Shown one piece after another: positions 17,028 through 25,619 of a DNA stretch of 51,382 nt. How positions within the stretch are numbered: the first letter of the stretch is position 1; each line of letters starts with the position of its first letter. Under the pieces are notes generated by a model. The model was given only the letters and a program-made list of their open reading frames with translations, was not told the DNA's origin and searched no databases. Made by a program: the position numbers and the translations under genes. The stretch comes from Lachnospiraceae bacterium (GTDB lineage: Bacteria; Bacillota; Clostridia; Lachnospirales; Lachnospiraceae), in contig JAAVYA010000017.1 in assembly GCA_022790855.1 (NCBI GenBank), positions 1 to 51,382 on the forward strand, read 5' to 3'.

Positions 17028-17506
17028 TTACAACTGCTTCTTCATAAATTCAATGATAAAACTCTCAAACAAAGATATCGCAGGATTTGTTCTTCCAGAT
17101 TCTTTTTCAGGTCACCAAAGGACAGGCTGCTAAAATCTATGGCAATACCTGGATACGTCTCTCGAAATTGTGCATACCGCTTCTGCAAAACCTCTCCCAG
17201 CATTTGTCCCTGCAAGCATCCAATACGCAACAAGCCATAAGAACCTTCATTGGAAAACCTTGCTTTTTTTAATACCTCCGCATAATAAGCCTCATACTTG
17301 GGAAGCTCCTCCAAAAGCGTTAAACCGGCCGGAGTCAGACGTACTTTATTTTTACTTCGTATAAATAGCTGCATGTTCAGTTCCTTCTCGATTGTCAAAA
17401 TCTGATGGCTCAAAGCCGGCTGGCTGATAAAAAGCTGTTTCGCAGCTTCCGTAAAATTAAGGCATCTGGCTGCTGTCAAAAAATATTTAATTTGCAACTG
17501 ATTCAT
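17028..17506 (-). pseudogene. LysR family regulator with an internal deletion
   Basis: The N-terminal 140 residues are a good LysR start (LNFTEAAKQLFISQPALSHQ wing-helix, then the beginning of the effector domain GLLRIGCLQGQMLGE). After ...DLKKNLEEQ the frame drifts into a non-LysR tail ending at 17042. In the +1 frame the next codons read NPAISLFESFIIEFMKKQL and stop at 17028, which looks like a LysR C-terminus. So a block of roughly 140-150 codons has been lost with a frame change, joining the two ends. GGAGCGG precedes the ATG. It is probably inactive, although a DNA-binding stub could still be made. Confidence 0.8.
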
Positions 17507-17623
17507 GCTACACCGCTCCTTATGGTAACGCTTTCTTTTTTAACATATCAAAAAAAGCAGTCTTTTTCAACCGCCTTTTTGATGCTTAATTTTTTACAAT
17601 CTATTGGAATACCTCTATTTCAT

Positions 17624-17731
17624 TTATGCCAACCCAGGAAATACAACGATTAATACTGCGGCAAGCACCGCCCCTATCAAAGTAAATACCACTGTCTGAA
17701 GGAACATAGGCTTATATGCCTCCTTATGGCT
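17624..17731 (-). pseudogene. C-terminal stub of a membrane transporter
   Basis: An open frame of 35 codons without a start reads HKEAYKPMFLQTVVF followed by a long hydrophobic helix ending FPGLA and stop. It looks like the last transmembrane helix of a permease. It overlaps the next stub by a few bases, as operon genes do. Family unknown. It is part of a decayed patch with the LysR pseudogene. Confidence 0.5.
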
Positions 17732-17870
17732 GCAGCATCTCCATTACTTCCAAAGGAAAATAATCTGGCGTATATACCAGATCAGGATCACATTCCTCCA
17801 ATAATTTCTCAACTGCCGGAAGTAATTTACTGTTATCCAACATGGCAGATTCCATGATAGCACGAAGGTA
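17724..17870 (-). pseudogene. C-terminal stub of an unidentified enzyme
   Basis: An open frame of about 48 codons with no start signal reads KYLRAIMESAMLD, then LLEECDPDLVYTPDYFPLEVM and a stop at 17724. The style is that of a cytoplasmic enzyme C-terminus. Order and spacing suggest that an operon of enzyme, transporter and LysR regulator once stood here. I do not recognise the family. Confidence 0.45.
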
Positions 17871-17939
17871 TTTTTACTGTAAAATCAATAGTTACGAATA
17901 GAACTATAACCTTTTATTTATAATACACTCATAATTCCG

Positions 17940-19298
17940 TTAAAAATTCAGCTTCTTCAACACCTTTTTCAACAGCGCAGAAGATACGATCAAAGCTGCA
18001 ATTTCTGCAATGGGAAACGAAAGCCACACGGCATCCAAATTACCAGTCAAGGACAGCAAATAGGCTGCCGGAAGAAGCACGATCAACTGACGGATCGCAG
18101 ACATTACCAGGCTGTAAATACTATCCCCCACTGCCTGAAATAAGGAACTTGCAATAATATTAAAGCCTGCCAGGACGAAACAGGTACACAAAATCCGAAT
18201 GGCCGGTATTCCAATGGCAAGCATACTTTCCGAAGCATCAAACATCAAAAGTAAGGAGCCCGGGACACATTCTGCCAGCAGCATTCCCAAGCACATAAAG
18301 CCTATCGCATAGAACATACTGTATTTCACCGCTTTGATCATACGGTCGCGGTTTTTTGCGCCATAATTGTATGCCACAATGGGCACCAGGCCGTTACTCA
18401 ATCCAAAAATCGGCATAAATACAAAGCTCTGAAGCTTAAAATAAATTCCAAACACTGCCGTTGCCGTGGAGGTAAAGCCCAGCAAAATTTTATTCATCAA
18501 AAACACCATGACGGAACCTATGGACTGCATTAAAATAGCCGGGACGCCTATTTTATATATTTCCTTAATAATTTCCCTGTCAAAAACCATCTTTCGTATG
18601 CTCAGATGAATCTCATGATTCACCTTCCGGTTAAAGAACAGCCCTAAAAGCATAGCTATGATCTGTCCCGTAACCGTAGCCACGGCTGCCCCTGCAATTC
18701 CCATTTTGGGGAATCCCAAATACCCAAAAATCATGATTGGATCTAAAATAATATTAATGATCGCACCTGTTCCCTGCATCAGCATGGTATAAAACGTCCG
18801 CCCGGTAGACTGGAGCAGCCGTTCAAAACAGACCTGGAGAAACAACCCGAAGCTACAGCAGCACACAATACGCATATAGCTGGCTCCATAGGCAATAATT
18901 TGCGCCTCCCCTGTCTGAACGGAAAAAAAGAATTCCGAACAGAACAGCCCGATAATTAGAAATACGCCATAGGATAATATTGACAGCAGTACCGCAATAT
19001 TCGCCGTCTTATCTGCTTCCTCCAAACGTTTTTCTCCCAGGCGTTTGGACAAAATAGCGTTTACACCTACACAAGTTCCGGTAGAAACTGCGATCATAAT
19101 AGACTGTACCGGAAACACCAAAGACACGGCTGTCAAAGCATTTTCATTGATTCTAGCCACAAAAATACTATCTACCACATTGTACAAAGCTTGTATCATC
19201 ATGGATATTACCATGGGTATGGACATGGTAAGCAAAAGCTTATTTACAGGCATGACGCCCATTTTATTTTCTCTGGTTTCTTCCTTTACTATTTCCAT
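17940..19298 (-). CDS. MATE family efflux transporter (second copy)
   Basis: 452 aa from the ATG at 19298, set by AGAAAGGAAA seven bases upstream. About 12 membrane helices are visible, and the opening ENKMGVMPVNKLLLTMSIPM is typical of the DinF/NorM-like branch in clostridia. Further landmarks are QALYNVVDSIFVA, QGTGAIINIILDPIMI and the second-half KIGVPAILMQSIGS. It would be a cation-coupled drug or metabolite exporter. It is divergent from the heavy-metal ATPase gene, but the metal operator lies nearer that gene. A TATAAATATTTATA palindrome (about 19358-19371) lies upstream and may be regulatory. Confidence 0.9.
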   Translation of the reverse strand: MEIVKEETRENKMGVMPVNKLLLTMSIPMVISMMIQALYNVVDSIFVARINENALTAVSLVFPVQSIMIAVSTGTCVGVNAILSKRLGEKRLEEADKTANIAVLLSILSYGVFLIIGLFCSEFFFSVQTGEAQIIAYGASYMRIVCCCSFGLFLQVCFERLLQSTGRTFYTMLMQGTGAIINIILDPIMIFGYLGFPKMGIAGAAVATVTGQIIAMLLGLFFNRKVNHEIHLSIRKMVFDREIIKEIYKIGVPAILMQSIGSVMVFLMNKILLGFTSTATAVFGIYFKLQSFVFMPIFGLSNGLVPIVAYNYGAKNRDRMIKAVKYSMFYAIGFMCLGMLLAECVPGSLLLMFDASESMLAIGIPAIRILCTCFVLAGFNIIASSLFQAVGDSIYSLVMSAIRQLIVLLPAAYLLSLTGNLDAVWLSFPIAEIAALIVSSALLKKVLKKLNF

Positions 19299-19426
19299 AA
19301 GTTTTTCCTTTCTAAATTTGTAAAAAGTGCCTCTTAATCTGTGATATTTTACCATACTATAAATATTTATACAATCAAAGAAAAAATAAACTTGGATACT
19401 AAATCATAGAAATAATCCAAATCCTA

Positions 19427-19455
19427 TTGACAAAATCTTATTTTTATGTTTATAT
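19427..19455 (+). promoter_or_regulatory. promoter of the heavy-metal P-type ATPase gene
   Basis: A perfect TTGACA (19427-19432), a 17-bp spacer and TTATAT (19450-19455). The -10 overlaps the palindromic operator. Confidence 0.8.
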
Positions 19456-19475
19456 ATGAACAGTTATTCATATAT
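19452..19475 (+). promoter_or_regulatory. ArsR/SmtB-type operator
   Basis: A perfect 9-bp inverted repeat ATATATGAA-N6-TTCATATAT. Its TGAA-N6-TTCA core matches the operator pattern of metal-sensing ArsR/SmtB repressors. It covers the -10 and start region of the ATPase promoter; the ArsR gene follows the ATPase gene. Confidence 0.85.
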
Positions 19476-19497
19476 TTGTTTAAAGGAGGTTTGTTGC

Positions 19498-22041
19498 ATG
19501 AACCACGACCATAATTCAGAGCACCGCGACCATAAACATCAGCACCACCAGGACTGCAGCTGTGGGCACGAACACCATCATGAACATCAGGATTGCGGTT
19601 GCGATCACGAACATCACCATGAGCATCCGGATTGCGGTTGCAATCACGAACATCACCACAAACATCAAGACTGCGATTGCGGACACGAACATCACTACGA
19701 ACACCAAAACTGCGATTGCGGACACGAACATCACCACGAACACCAAGACTGCGATTGCGGACACGAACACCATCATGAACATCAGGACTGCGACTGTGGA
19801 CACGAACACCATCATGAACATCAGGACTGCGACTGCGGACACGAACATCACCATACCGCGTCTCCCCCGGTCTGCTCTTCCTGCGGTAAATCTCTGGAAG
19901 CCTGTACCTGCGGATTGTCCGGGGGGAATCAGAAAAAAATCTATCTTCTCGAAAACTTAGGCTGCGCCAACTGTGCCGCCAAGATGGAAGACAAGATTTC
20001 ACATTTAGAGGGTATTACCAGTGCAACCATTACTTTTGCAACGAAACAGCTGCGGATCACTGCCAGGAACCCGGAAAGCTACCTCCCCAAAATACAGGAA
20101 ATCTGCGCTTCCATTGAATCAGAGGTAAAGGTGGTAGAATCAGAGGGACAAAAAGCCGCCTCAAAAAAAGAACAAGGGAGCCATAAGAAAGATTTGGCCC
20201 TTCTAATCATCGGAGCCTCCCTTTTTATCATAGGAGAACTATTGGAACAGTTTTCCGTTGTTCCATCCCTTGTACCCTCCGGTATTTTTATCATTGCATA
20301 TCTGTTGTTGGGCGCCGAGATCCTTCTGACGGCCGGTAAGAATATTTTAAAAGGCCAGATTTTTGACGAAAATTTTTTAATGAGTATTGCGACCCTCGGC
20401 GCCCTGGCAATTCAGAATTTTGGAGAAGCTGTAGGAGTTATGCTGTTCTACCGCATCGGGGAATTTTTTGAAGAAGTTGCCGTGGAAAAAAGCCGAAGCC
20501 AGATCATGGATGCCGTCGATCTTCGTCCGGAAACAGTAAACCTAATATCTGGAGAGCAAGTGAAAACTCTTGACGCTGCCTTAGCGAAGCCGGGGGACCT
20601 TCTTCTGGTACGCCCGGGAGACCGGATCCCCCTGGACGGCATTGTACTGGAAGGCGAAAGCCGTGTGGACACTTCCCCTATCACCGGGGAACCGGTCCCT
20701 GTACAAGTGAAAGTACAAGACTCTGTTATCTCTGGCTGTGTGAATACTTCCGGGCAGTTAAAAATCCGAGTAGAAAAGCCCTTGTCTGAATCTATGGTAA
20801 CAAGAATTCTGGATTCCGTGGAAAACGCGGCTGCAAGTAAGCCAAAAATCGACCGTTTCATAACACGCTTTGCCAGAATTTACACTCCGATTGTGGTTCT
20901 TCTCGCTTTAGGTACTGCTATCCTGCCATCTCTGTTTACGGGGAATTGGAACTACTGGATCTATACCGCTTTGACCTTCCTGGTGATGAGCTGTCCCTGC
21001 GCCTTGGTTCTTAGCGTACCCCTGGCATTTTTCTCCGGCATCGGAGCAGGATCCAAAAAAGGGATCCTCTTCAAAGGCGGCGCTGCCATTGAAGCCATGA
21101 AACAAATTCAAGCGGTGGTCATGGATAAGACCGGAACCATTACTCAGGGAAACTTTGTTCTACAGAAAGCCGTCCCGGCAGCTTACGGTGAGGTAAACAG
21201 CCCTTCCCTTTCTGCCGACCAACTCCTTGCCCTTTGTGCAAGCTGTGAGCAGAACTCCACTCATCCCATTGCCGTCAGCATTGTAACGGCTGCCCGGCAG
21301 AAACATATTTCCCTGGAAACGCCTCTCTCTCTGGAAGAAATTCCCGGACACGGCCTCAAAGCAACATTATCTCAAGGTGAAGTCCTTTGCGGGAATCAAA
21401 AATTGATGGAAGCAAATCAGGTTCCCCTTCTTCACTATCAACAAGAAGATTTTGGTTCCCAAGTGCTGATCGCCTTAAATGGGACTTTTGTGGGACATAT
21501 GGTCATTTCAGATACCTTAAAGCCTGATGCAAAATCCGCCATACAACGATTAAAGCATCTAAATATCCGCACAGCAATGCTCACTGGAGATGCCGCGGAC
21601 AACGCCCGCACGGTAGCCGCAGAGATTGGTATTGACGAAGTACATGCAAAGCTATTACCGGAAGATAAGCTAGACCGGCTAACTCAGATTCGCAGCAATC
21701 ATGGAGCCGTCATGTTTGTAGGAGATGGCATTAATGATGCGCCTGTTTTGGCCGGAGCAGATGTTGGCGCAGCTATGGGAAGCGGCGCAGACGCTGCAAT
21801 AGAAGCTGCCGACGTGGTATTCATGACATCGGCCATGGAAGCGATTCCCCAGTCTCTCTCCATTGCCCGGGCCGCCAACCGTATCTCGGTGCAAAACGTT
21901 ATATTTGCGCTGGCAGTCAAAGCAGCCGTCATGGCCCTTGGTTTGTTCGGATTTGCCTCTATGTGGATGGCCGTGTTCGCCGACACGGGAGTAGCTATGC
22001 TCTGCATTCTCAATTCTATTCGGATATTGTACAAAAAGTAA
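19498..22041 (+). CDS. P1B-type heavy-metal (Zn/Cd/Pb) exporting ATPase with His/Cys-rich repeat domain
   Basis: 847 aa from the ATG at 19498 (AAAGGAGG eight bases upstream). Residues 19-122 are eight 13-residue repeats of the type DCDCGHEHHHEHQ, giving a very dense His/Cys metal-binding tail. An HMA domain follows with GCANC (Cys156, Cys159). The transport core has the metal-site motif CPC at 499-501, the phosphorylation motif DKTGT with Asp543, and GDGIND at 742-747. CPC plus the ArsR partner indicates Zn2+/Cd2+/Pb2+ export (ZntA/CadA-like), not copper. The protein pumps metal out across the membrane with ATP. Two features control it: the operator over the promoter and the repressor gene downstream. 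Confidence 0.94.
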   Translation: MNHDHNSEHRDHKHQHHQDCSCGHEHHHEHQDCGCDHEHHHEHPDCGCNHEHHHKHQDCDCGHEHHYEHQNCDCGHEHHHEHQDCDCGHEHHHEHQDCDCGHEHHHEHQDCDCGHEHHHTASPPVCSSCGKSLEACTCGLSGGNQKKIYLLENLGCANCAAKMEDKISHLEGITSATITFATKQLRITARNPESYLPKIQEICASIESEVKVVESEGQKAASKKEQGSHKKDLALLIIGASLFIIGELLEQFSVVPSLVPSGIFIIAYLLLGAEILLTAGKNILKGQIFDENFLMSIATLGALAIQNFGEAVGVMLFYRIGEFFEEVAVEKSRSQIMDAVDLRPETVNLISGEQVKTLDAALAKPGDLLLVRPGDRIPLDGIVLEGESRVDTSPITGEPVPVQVKVQDSVISGCVNTSGQLKIRVEKPLSESMVTRILDSVENAAASKPKIDRFITRFARIYTPIVVLLALGTAILPSLFTGNWNYWIYTALTFLVMSCPCALVLSVPLAFFSGIGAGSKKGILFKGGAAIEAMKQIQAVVMDKTGTITQGNFVLQKAVPAAYGEVNSPSLSADQLLALCASCEQNSTHPIAVSIVTAARQKHISLETPLSLEEIPGHGLKATLSQGEVLCGNQKLMEANQVPLLHYQQEDFGSQVLIALNGTFVGHMVISDTLKPDAKSAIQRLKHLNIRTAMLTGDAADNARTVAAEIGIDEVHAKLLPEDKLDRLTQIRSNHGAVMFVGDGINDAPVLAGADVGAAMGSGADAAIEAADVVFMTSAMEAIPQSLSIARAANRISVQNVIFALAVKAAVMALGLFGFASMWMAVFADTGVAMLCILNSIRILYKK
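19552..19863 (+). repeat. eight tandem 39-bp repeats encoding a His/Cys-rich domain
   Basis: Eight in-frame copies of a 39-bp unit encode 13 residues each. Copies 5-8 are nearly identical, the first ones more diverged, so the array seems to have grown at its 3' end. Copy number is likely to vary between strains. Long open frames on the other strand and frames here are by-products of the repeat. Confidence 0.92.
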
Positions 22042-22080
22042 GCGCCCTTGACAAAAATCCGGAATTCAATACAATAAGAA

Positions 22081-22121
22081 GTGTGCTGCATGTTCTTTTT
22101 TCTGGCTGCAGCACACTTTTT
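22081..22121 (+). terminator. terminator or attenuator between the metal ATPase and arsR genes
   Basis: A 10-bp perfect stem GTGTGCTGCA / TGCAGCACAC with a 16-base interior is followed by T5. It should limit read-through into the repressor gene. A TTGACA-N16-TACAAT at 22048-22075 lies just before it and might start a very short RNA, but could be chance. Confidence 0.75.
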
Positions 22122-22177
22122 CATAAAATTCCCACTGTTGAACTTCAGCATTCACTGCTTTTGGAAAGGAGATTCCA

Positions 22178-22540
22178 TTGACAAAGAAACAATCCCCAGA
22201 AGAAACCGCTCCCATTTGCCAGGAGCGCCATAATCACCATATTTCCCTGGAACATATGATCAGCGAGGATAAAATATATGCGCTGGCGGATTTATTTAAA
22301 GTATTTGGCGATCCCACCCGCATTCGAATTCTCCACGCCTTATCCTGCAGGGAGCTTTGTGTTTGTGACATCGCAGAAACCTTAGGAATGACGCAAAGCG
22401 CTATCTCTCACCAACTCCGGGTATTAAAACAATCCCGCCTGGTAACTTACCGGCGGGAAGGAAAAACCATTTACTATTCTCTGGCAGACAACCATGTTCA
22501 TACGATTCTCGCCCAGGGCCTGGAGCATGTGATGGAATAA
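22178..22540 (+). CDS. ArsR/SmtB family metal-sensing repressor
   Basis: 120 aa with a TTG start (GGAGA eight bases upstream). Winged-helix residues about 30-100; the recognition region is MTQSAISHQLRVLKQ. ELCVCD at 59-64 is the alpha-3 metal-site motif of the ArsR/CadC type. The alpha-5 region DNHVHTILAQGLEH (104-117) has the Asp/His ligands of the zinc-sensing SmtB/CzrA type. Both sets are present, so the metal specificity is Zn and/or Cd/Pb. Metal binding should release it from the operator at 19452-19475 and induce the pump. The N-terminus adds His/Cys residues (ICQERHNHH). Confidence 0.93.
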   Translation: MTKKQSPEETAPICQERHNHHISLEHMISEDKIYALADLFKVFGDPTRIRILHALSCRELCVCDIAETLGMTQSAISHQLRVLKQSRLVTYRREGKTIYYSLADNHVHTILAQGLEHVME

Positions 22541-22556
22541 AACCGACATTCATAGT

Positions 22557-22787
22557 CTACTCTTCAAATTCCACTGTGACAAAAAATCCCTTAGGGGTTT
22601 CATCCACACTGACCACCTTACCCTGGGAAGATTTCAGGCGCTCACCAAAACTAAAATTGGCTGACATAGCATAGGCTTTCCCTAAAGTATAGTAATAAGA
22701 GGAGGGCAGCTTCCCTTCCGTTACCGGAAGCACATCCCCAACCTTTAAAAGCCCGGTTCGCTCCATTTTAAATTCCATTTTCCGCAT
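22557..22787 (-). CDS. small conserved-looking protein coupled to trkH
   Basis: 76 aa from the ATG at 22787, one base after the trkH stop, with AGAGGGG upstream. No signal peptide or membrane helix. The sequence (RTGLLKVGDVLPVTEGKLP, then YYTLGKAYAMSANFSFGERL and GKVVSVDETPKGFFVTVEFEE) suggests a small beta-barrel-like domain. I do not recognise the family. Position at the end of the potassium-uptake operon suggests a role tied to Trk, but that is inference. It ends 16 bp from the convergent arsR gene. Confidence 0.75.
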   Translation of the reverse strand: MRKMEFKMERTGLLKVGDVLPVTEGKLPSSYYYTLGKAYAMSANFSFGERLKSSQGKVVSVDETPKGFFVTVEFEE

Positions 22788-22788
22788 A

Positions 22789-24228
22789 TTATCCCCTCTT
22801 CCAAGTGGATGGCGACAGCAGCACCAGCATGGGGAAAATCTCCAGACGTCCCGCCAGCATGTCAAACATCAGAACCCATTTTGCAGGTGCAGGAAAAATA
22901 CTGAAATTCCCGGTAGGCCCTACCAATTCAAGACCTGGACCAATATTGTTCAATGTAGCTGCTACTGCTGTAAAATTAGTAACCAGATCCAATTCACATA
23001 ACGAAATCAACATCACAGACCCGGCAAAAATCAGCAGATAAGAAATTAAAAATACTTGTATCCCTCTCGTAACCTCTTTCGATACGATATGCTTTTCAAA
23101 GTATATGTGTTTTACCCGTTTCGGATGAATCAAATGAGAGATTTCATTCTTCACCAGCTTCAACAGGATAACAATACGTGAAACTTTTATCCCTCCGCCG
23201 GTACTGCCCGCACAGGCGCCCACAAACATCAAAAGCACCAGAATCGTTTTCGAAAATCCCGGCCATAAATTAAAATCTGTAGTTGCAAATCCTGTGGTTG
23301 TAATAATTGACCCTACCTGAAATGCCGCGTGATGAAATGCTTCAAACAAACTTCCAAACATCTCCCTAACGTCCCAGGTAATCAAAATCACCGCCGCTGC
23401 AATAATGATCAAGTAATACCGCATTTCCTCATGAAGAAATGCTTCTTTGGGCTTACGGTCTAAAAACAGATGGTATACGCCAAAATTGATTCCGAATAAA
23501 ATCATAAATATTGTTATGATTGCCTGAGCCACAATTGGATAAGAACCCAAGCTGGTATTCAAAACCCCAAAGCCTCCGGTTCCCGCCGTACCAAAGGCAT
23601 GGGTCGACGCCTCAAACAAATTCATCCCGGTACACAACAAAAGAACCATCAAAATTAAAGTCATTACAATATAGATTCCGTACAAAATACGCGCCGTATG
23701 CCGTACTCGGGGCACCAGCTTTCCTACAGACGGCCCGGGGCTTTCTGCCCGCATTAAATACATATTATAAGCTCCCGCCAGCGGAAGAATCGCCAATACC
23801 AGCACAAGCACACCCATTCCGCCGATCCAATGAGTAAAGCTTCTCCAAAACAAATTACAATGAGACAATGCTTCCACATCCGTTAAAATACTGGAACCTG
23901 TTGTGGTTAAACCGGAAATTGTTTCAAACAATGCATCGGTAAAAGATGGGATCTCCCCAGACATTACAAAAGGGATCGCCCCAGTAATACTTAATACGAT
24001 CCAGCATAAAGAAACCGTTACAAACCCTTCCCGGGCATAGAAAACATTATTCTCCGGCTTTTTCCGCTTTCCTATCAACGCTACAAATAAACACACCGCC
24101 GCAACGATCAAATAGGAAAAGCCGGCCTTTTCTCTGTAATACAACGCTACCAGACATGGAAGCGCCAAAAATGCAGCCTGGAATTCCAGTACACGGCACA
24201 TAATATAGCGAATAATCGAATGATTCAT
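22789..24228 (-). CDS. trkH: TrkH/KtrB-type potassium uptake channel subunit
   Basis: 479 aa from the ATG at 24228 (AAGGAG seven bases upstream; the GTG before it is less likely). Ten or more hydrophobic segments. The four selectivity-filter loops are visible as SGLTTTGSS, GTAGTGGFG, TTTGFATTDF and NNIGPG, each with the conserved Gly. It is the membrane pore for K+ uptake, gated by the nucleotide-binding subunit TrkA encoded immediately upstream. GACAGSTGGGIKV is also family-typical. Confidence 0.95.
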   Translation of the reverse strand: MNHSIIRYIMCRVLEFQAAFLALPCLVALYYREKAGFSYLIVAAVCLFVALIGKRKKPENNVFYAREGFVTVSLCWIVLSITGAIPFVMSGEIPSFTDALFETISGLTTTGSSILTDVEALSHCNLFWRSFTHWIGGMGVLVLVLAILPLAGAYNMYLMRAESPGPSVGKLVPRVRHTARILYGIYIVMTLILMVLLLCTGMNLFEASTHAFGTAGTGGFGVLNTSLGSYPIVAQAIITIFMILFGINFGVYHLFLDRKPKEAFLHEEMRYYLIIIAAAVILITWDVREMFGSLFEAFHHAAFQVGSIITTTGFATTDFNLWPGFSKTILVLLMFVGACAGSTGGGIKVSRIVILLKLVKNEISHLIHPKRVKHIYFEKHIVSKEVTRGIQVFLISYLLIFAGSVMLISLCELDLVTNFTAVAATLNNIGPGLELVGPTGNFSIFPAPAKWVLMFDMLAGRLEIFPMLVLLSPSTWKRG

Positions 24229-24239
24229 CACGCTGCTCC

Positions 24240-25595
24240 TTATTTCAATATATCCCGCAAATCATGGAAACCTTTATTTGTAGTAACCACCACCACAGTA
24301 TCTCCTTGTTCCAGGCTATCCTGGCCGCCAGGAATAATAATCTTTCCTCTGCGGTTAATACATCCAATCAGAAGGTTTTCTTTTAACTTCAAATCCTTCA
24401 ATGCAATGCCGATTACCGGAGACTGTTTCCCCACCACAAACTCCAATGCTTCTACCCGGTCATCACTGAGCCTGTAAAGCGTCTCCACATTACTTCCTAT
24501 GGAATTCTGCATGGCTCTGACATATTGAATGATATAATCTGCCGTTATGTATTTCGGATAGAGCACACTTCCCAGATCCATGCTGTTTATAATCTCATCA
24601 TAGGCAATCCGCTGTATCTTTGTCACCGTCTTGGCTTTGGAAGCCCGTCTGGCAAACAGACTTAACATAACATTTTCTTCATCCATGCTTGTCCAAGATA
24701 CAAATGCATGCATCTGAGCCAGCCCCTCTTCTTGCAGAAGATTACGCTCTGTACCATCCCCATGAATAACCAATGTCTTGGGAAGTAAAGCGCTTAACTC
24801 GTTACAGCGCTCTTTACTGCGTTCAATAATCTTAACTCCCATCCCCATTGCCTGAAGCATCTTGGTAAGATAATAACTTGTCTCCCCTCCGCCCACAATC
24901 AGGACGTTACGAATACGGTTGGCTGTCATTCCGATTTTTTTGAAAAATTCATTGGCATGCTTGGGCGCCGCTACCAGCGAGATCACATCTTTTTCCTGAA
25001 GCCGGAAGCGTCCATCCGGAATATATACCTGATCTCCCCGCTCCACCATACAAATAAGGACGTTTCCTTGAAGCTTTGCGGAAACTTCCATCAACGACTG
25101 GCCGCACAAAGGGGAGCCTTCCCCTACTTTATACCCCAATAGCTCTACCCGCCCTTTGGCAAAAGTATCTACCTTTATCGCCGAAGGAAATTTCAAGAGC
25201 CTGGAAATTTCAAGAGCCGCTGTCAATTCCGGATTAATCACCATTGACAGGCCCAGCTCTTCTTTGATATAAGAAATCTCTTTATTATAGACGGGATTTC
25301 GTACCCTAGCTATGGTGTTGCAGCCTCCTGCTTTTTTTGCGATCAGACAACATAGTAAATTTACCTCATCTGAGGTAGTAACTGCAATTAGCAGGTCTGC
25401 ATGGCCGATGCCAGCTTCTTTTTGCACACTGAAGCTGGCACCGTTTCCACCAATACCCATTACATCATATTGTGTTGCAACTTCCTCGGTCAATTCTTCA
25501 TCACGGTCGATTACCGTAATACTATGGCCTTCCTGGCTTAATTGTTCGGTCAGCGTTCTTCCTACATTTCCGCAGCCTACAATAATTATCCGCAT
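24240..25595 (-). CDS. trkA: Trk system potassium uptake regulator
   Basis: 451 aa with two RCK units. The first Rossmann domain begins RIIIVGCGNVGRTLTEQL with the acidic VIDRD; the second begins VLIVGGGETSYYLTKML. Each is followed by a TrkA-C domain (about 135-215 and 370-451). It is a cytoplasmic ring that binds NAD(H) or ATP/ADP and gates TrkH. It ends 11 bp before trkH. A gene for a tocopherol-cyclase-like protein ends 24 bp upstream on the same strand, so the operon probably starts further up at degV. Confidence 0.95.
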   Translation of the reverse strand: MRIIIVGCGNVGRTLTEQLSQEGHSITVIDRDEELTEEVATQYDVMGIGGNGASFSVQKEAGIGHADLLIAVTTSDEVNLLCCLIAKKAGGCNTIARVRNPVYNKEISYIKEELGLSMVINPELTAALEISRLLKFPSAIKVDTFAKGRVELLGYKVGEGSPLCGQSLMEVSAKLQGNVLICMVERGDQVYIPDGRFRLQEKDVISLVAAPKHANEFFKKIGMTANRIRNVLIVGGGETSYYLTKMLQAMGMGVKIIERSKERCNELSALLPKTLVIHGDGTERNLLQEEGLAQMHAFVSWTSMDEENVMLSLFARRASKAKTVTKIQRIAYDEIINSMDLGSVLYPKYITADYIIQYVRAMQNSIGSNVETLYRLSDDRVEALEFVVGKQSPVIGIALKDLKLKENLLIGCINRRGKIIIPGGQDSLEQGDTVVVVTTNKGFHDLRDILK

Positions 25596-25619
25596 GTTTC
25601 CTCCTCAAGTATCCGATAC

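Noticed and set aside
19552..19863. Possible CRISPR array
   Set aside because: The units are adjoining 39-bp coding repeats without spacers, in frame within the ATPase gene. No CRISPR array was seen in the window.
19516..19960. Long open frames on both strands over the His-rich repeat
   Set aside because: They arise from the periodic 39-bp repeat; composition is an artefact and the real frame carries on into the ATPase.
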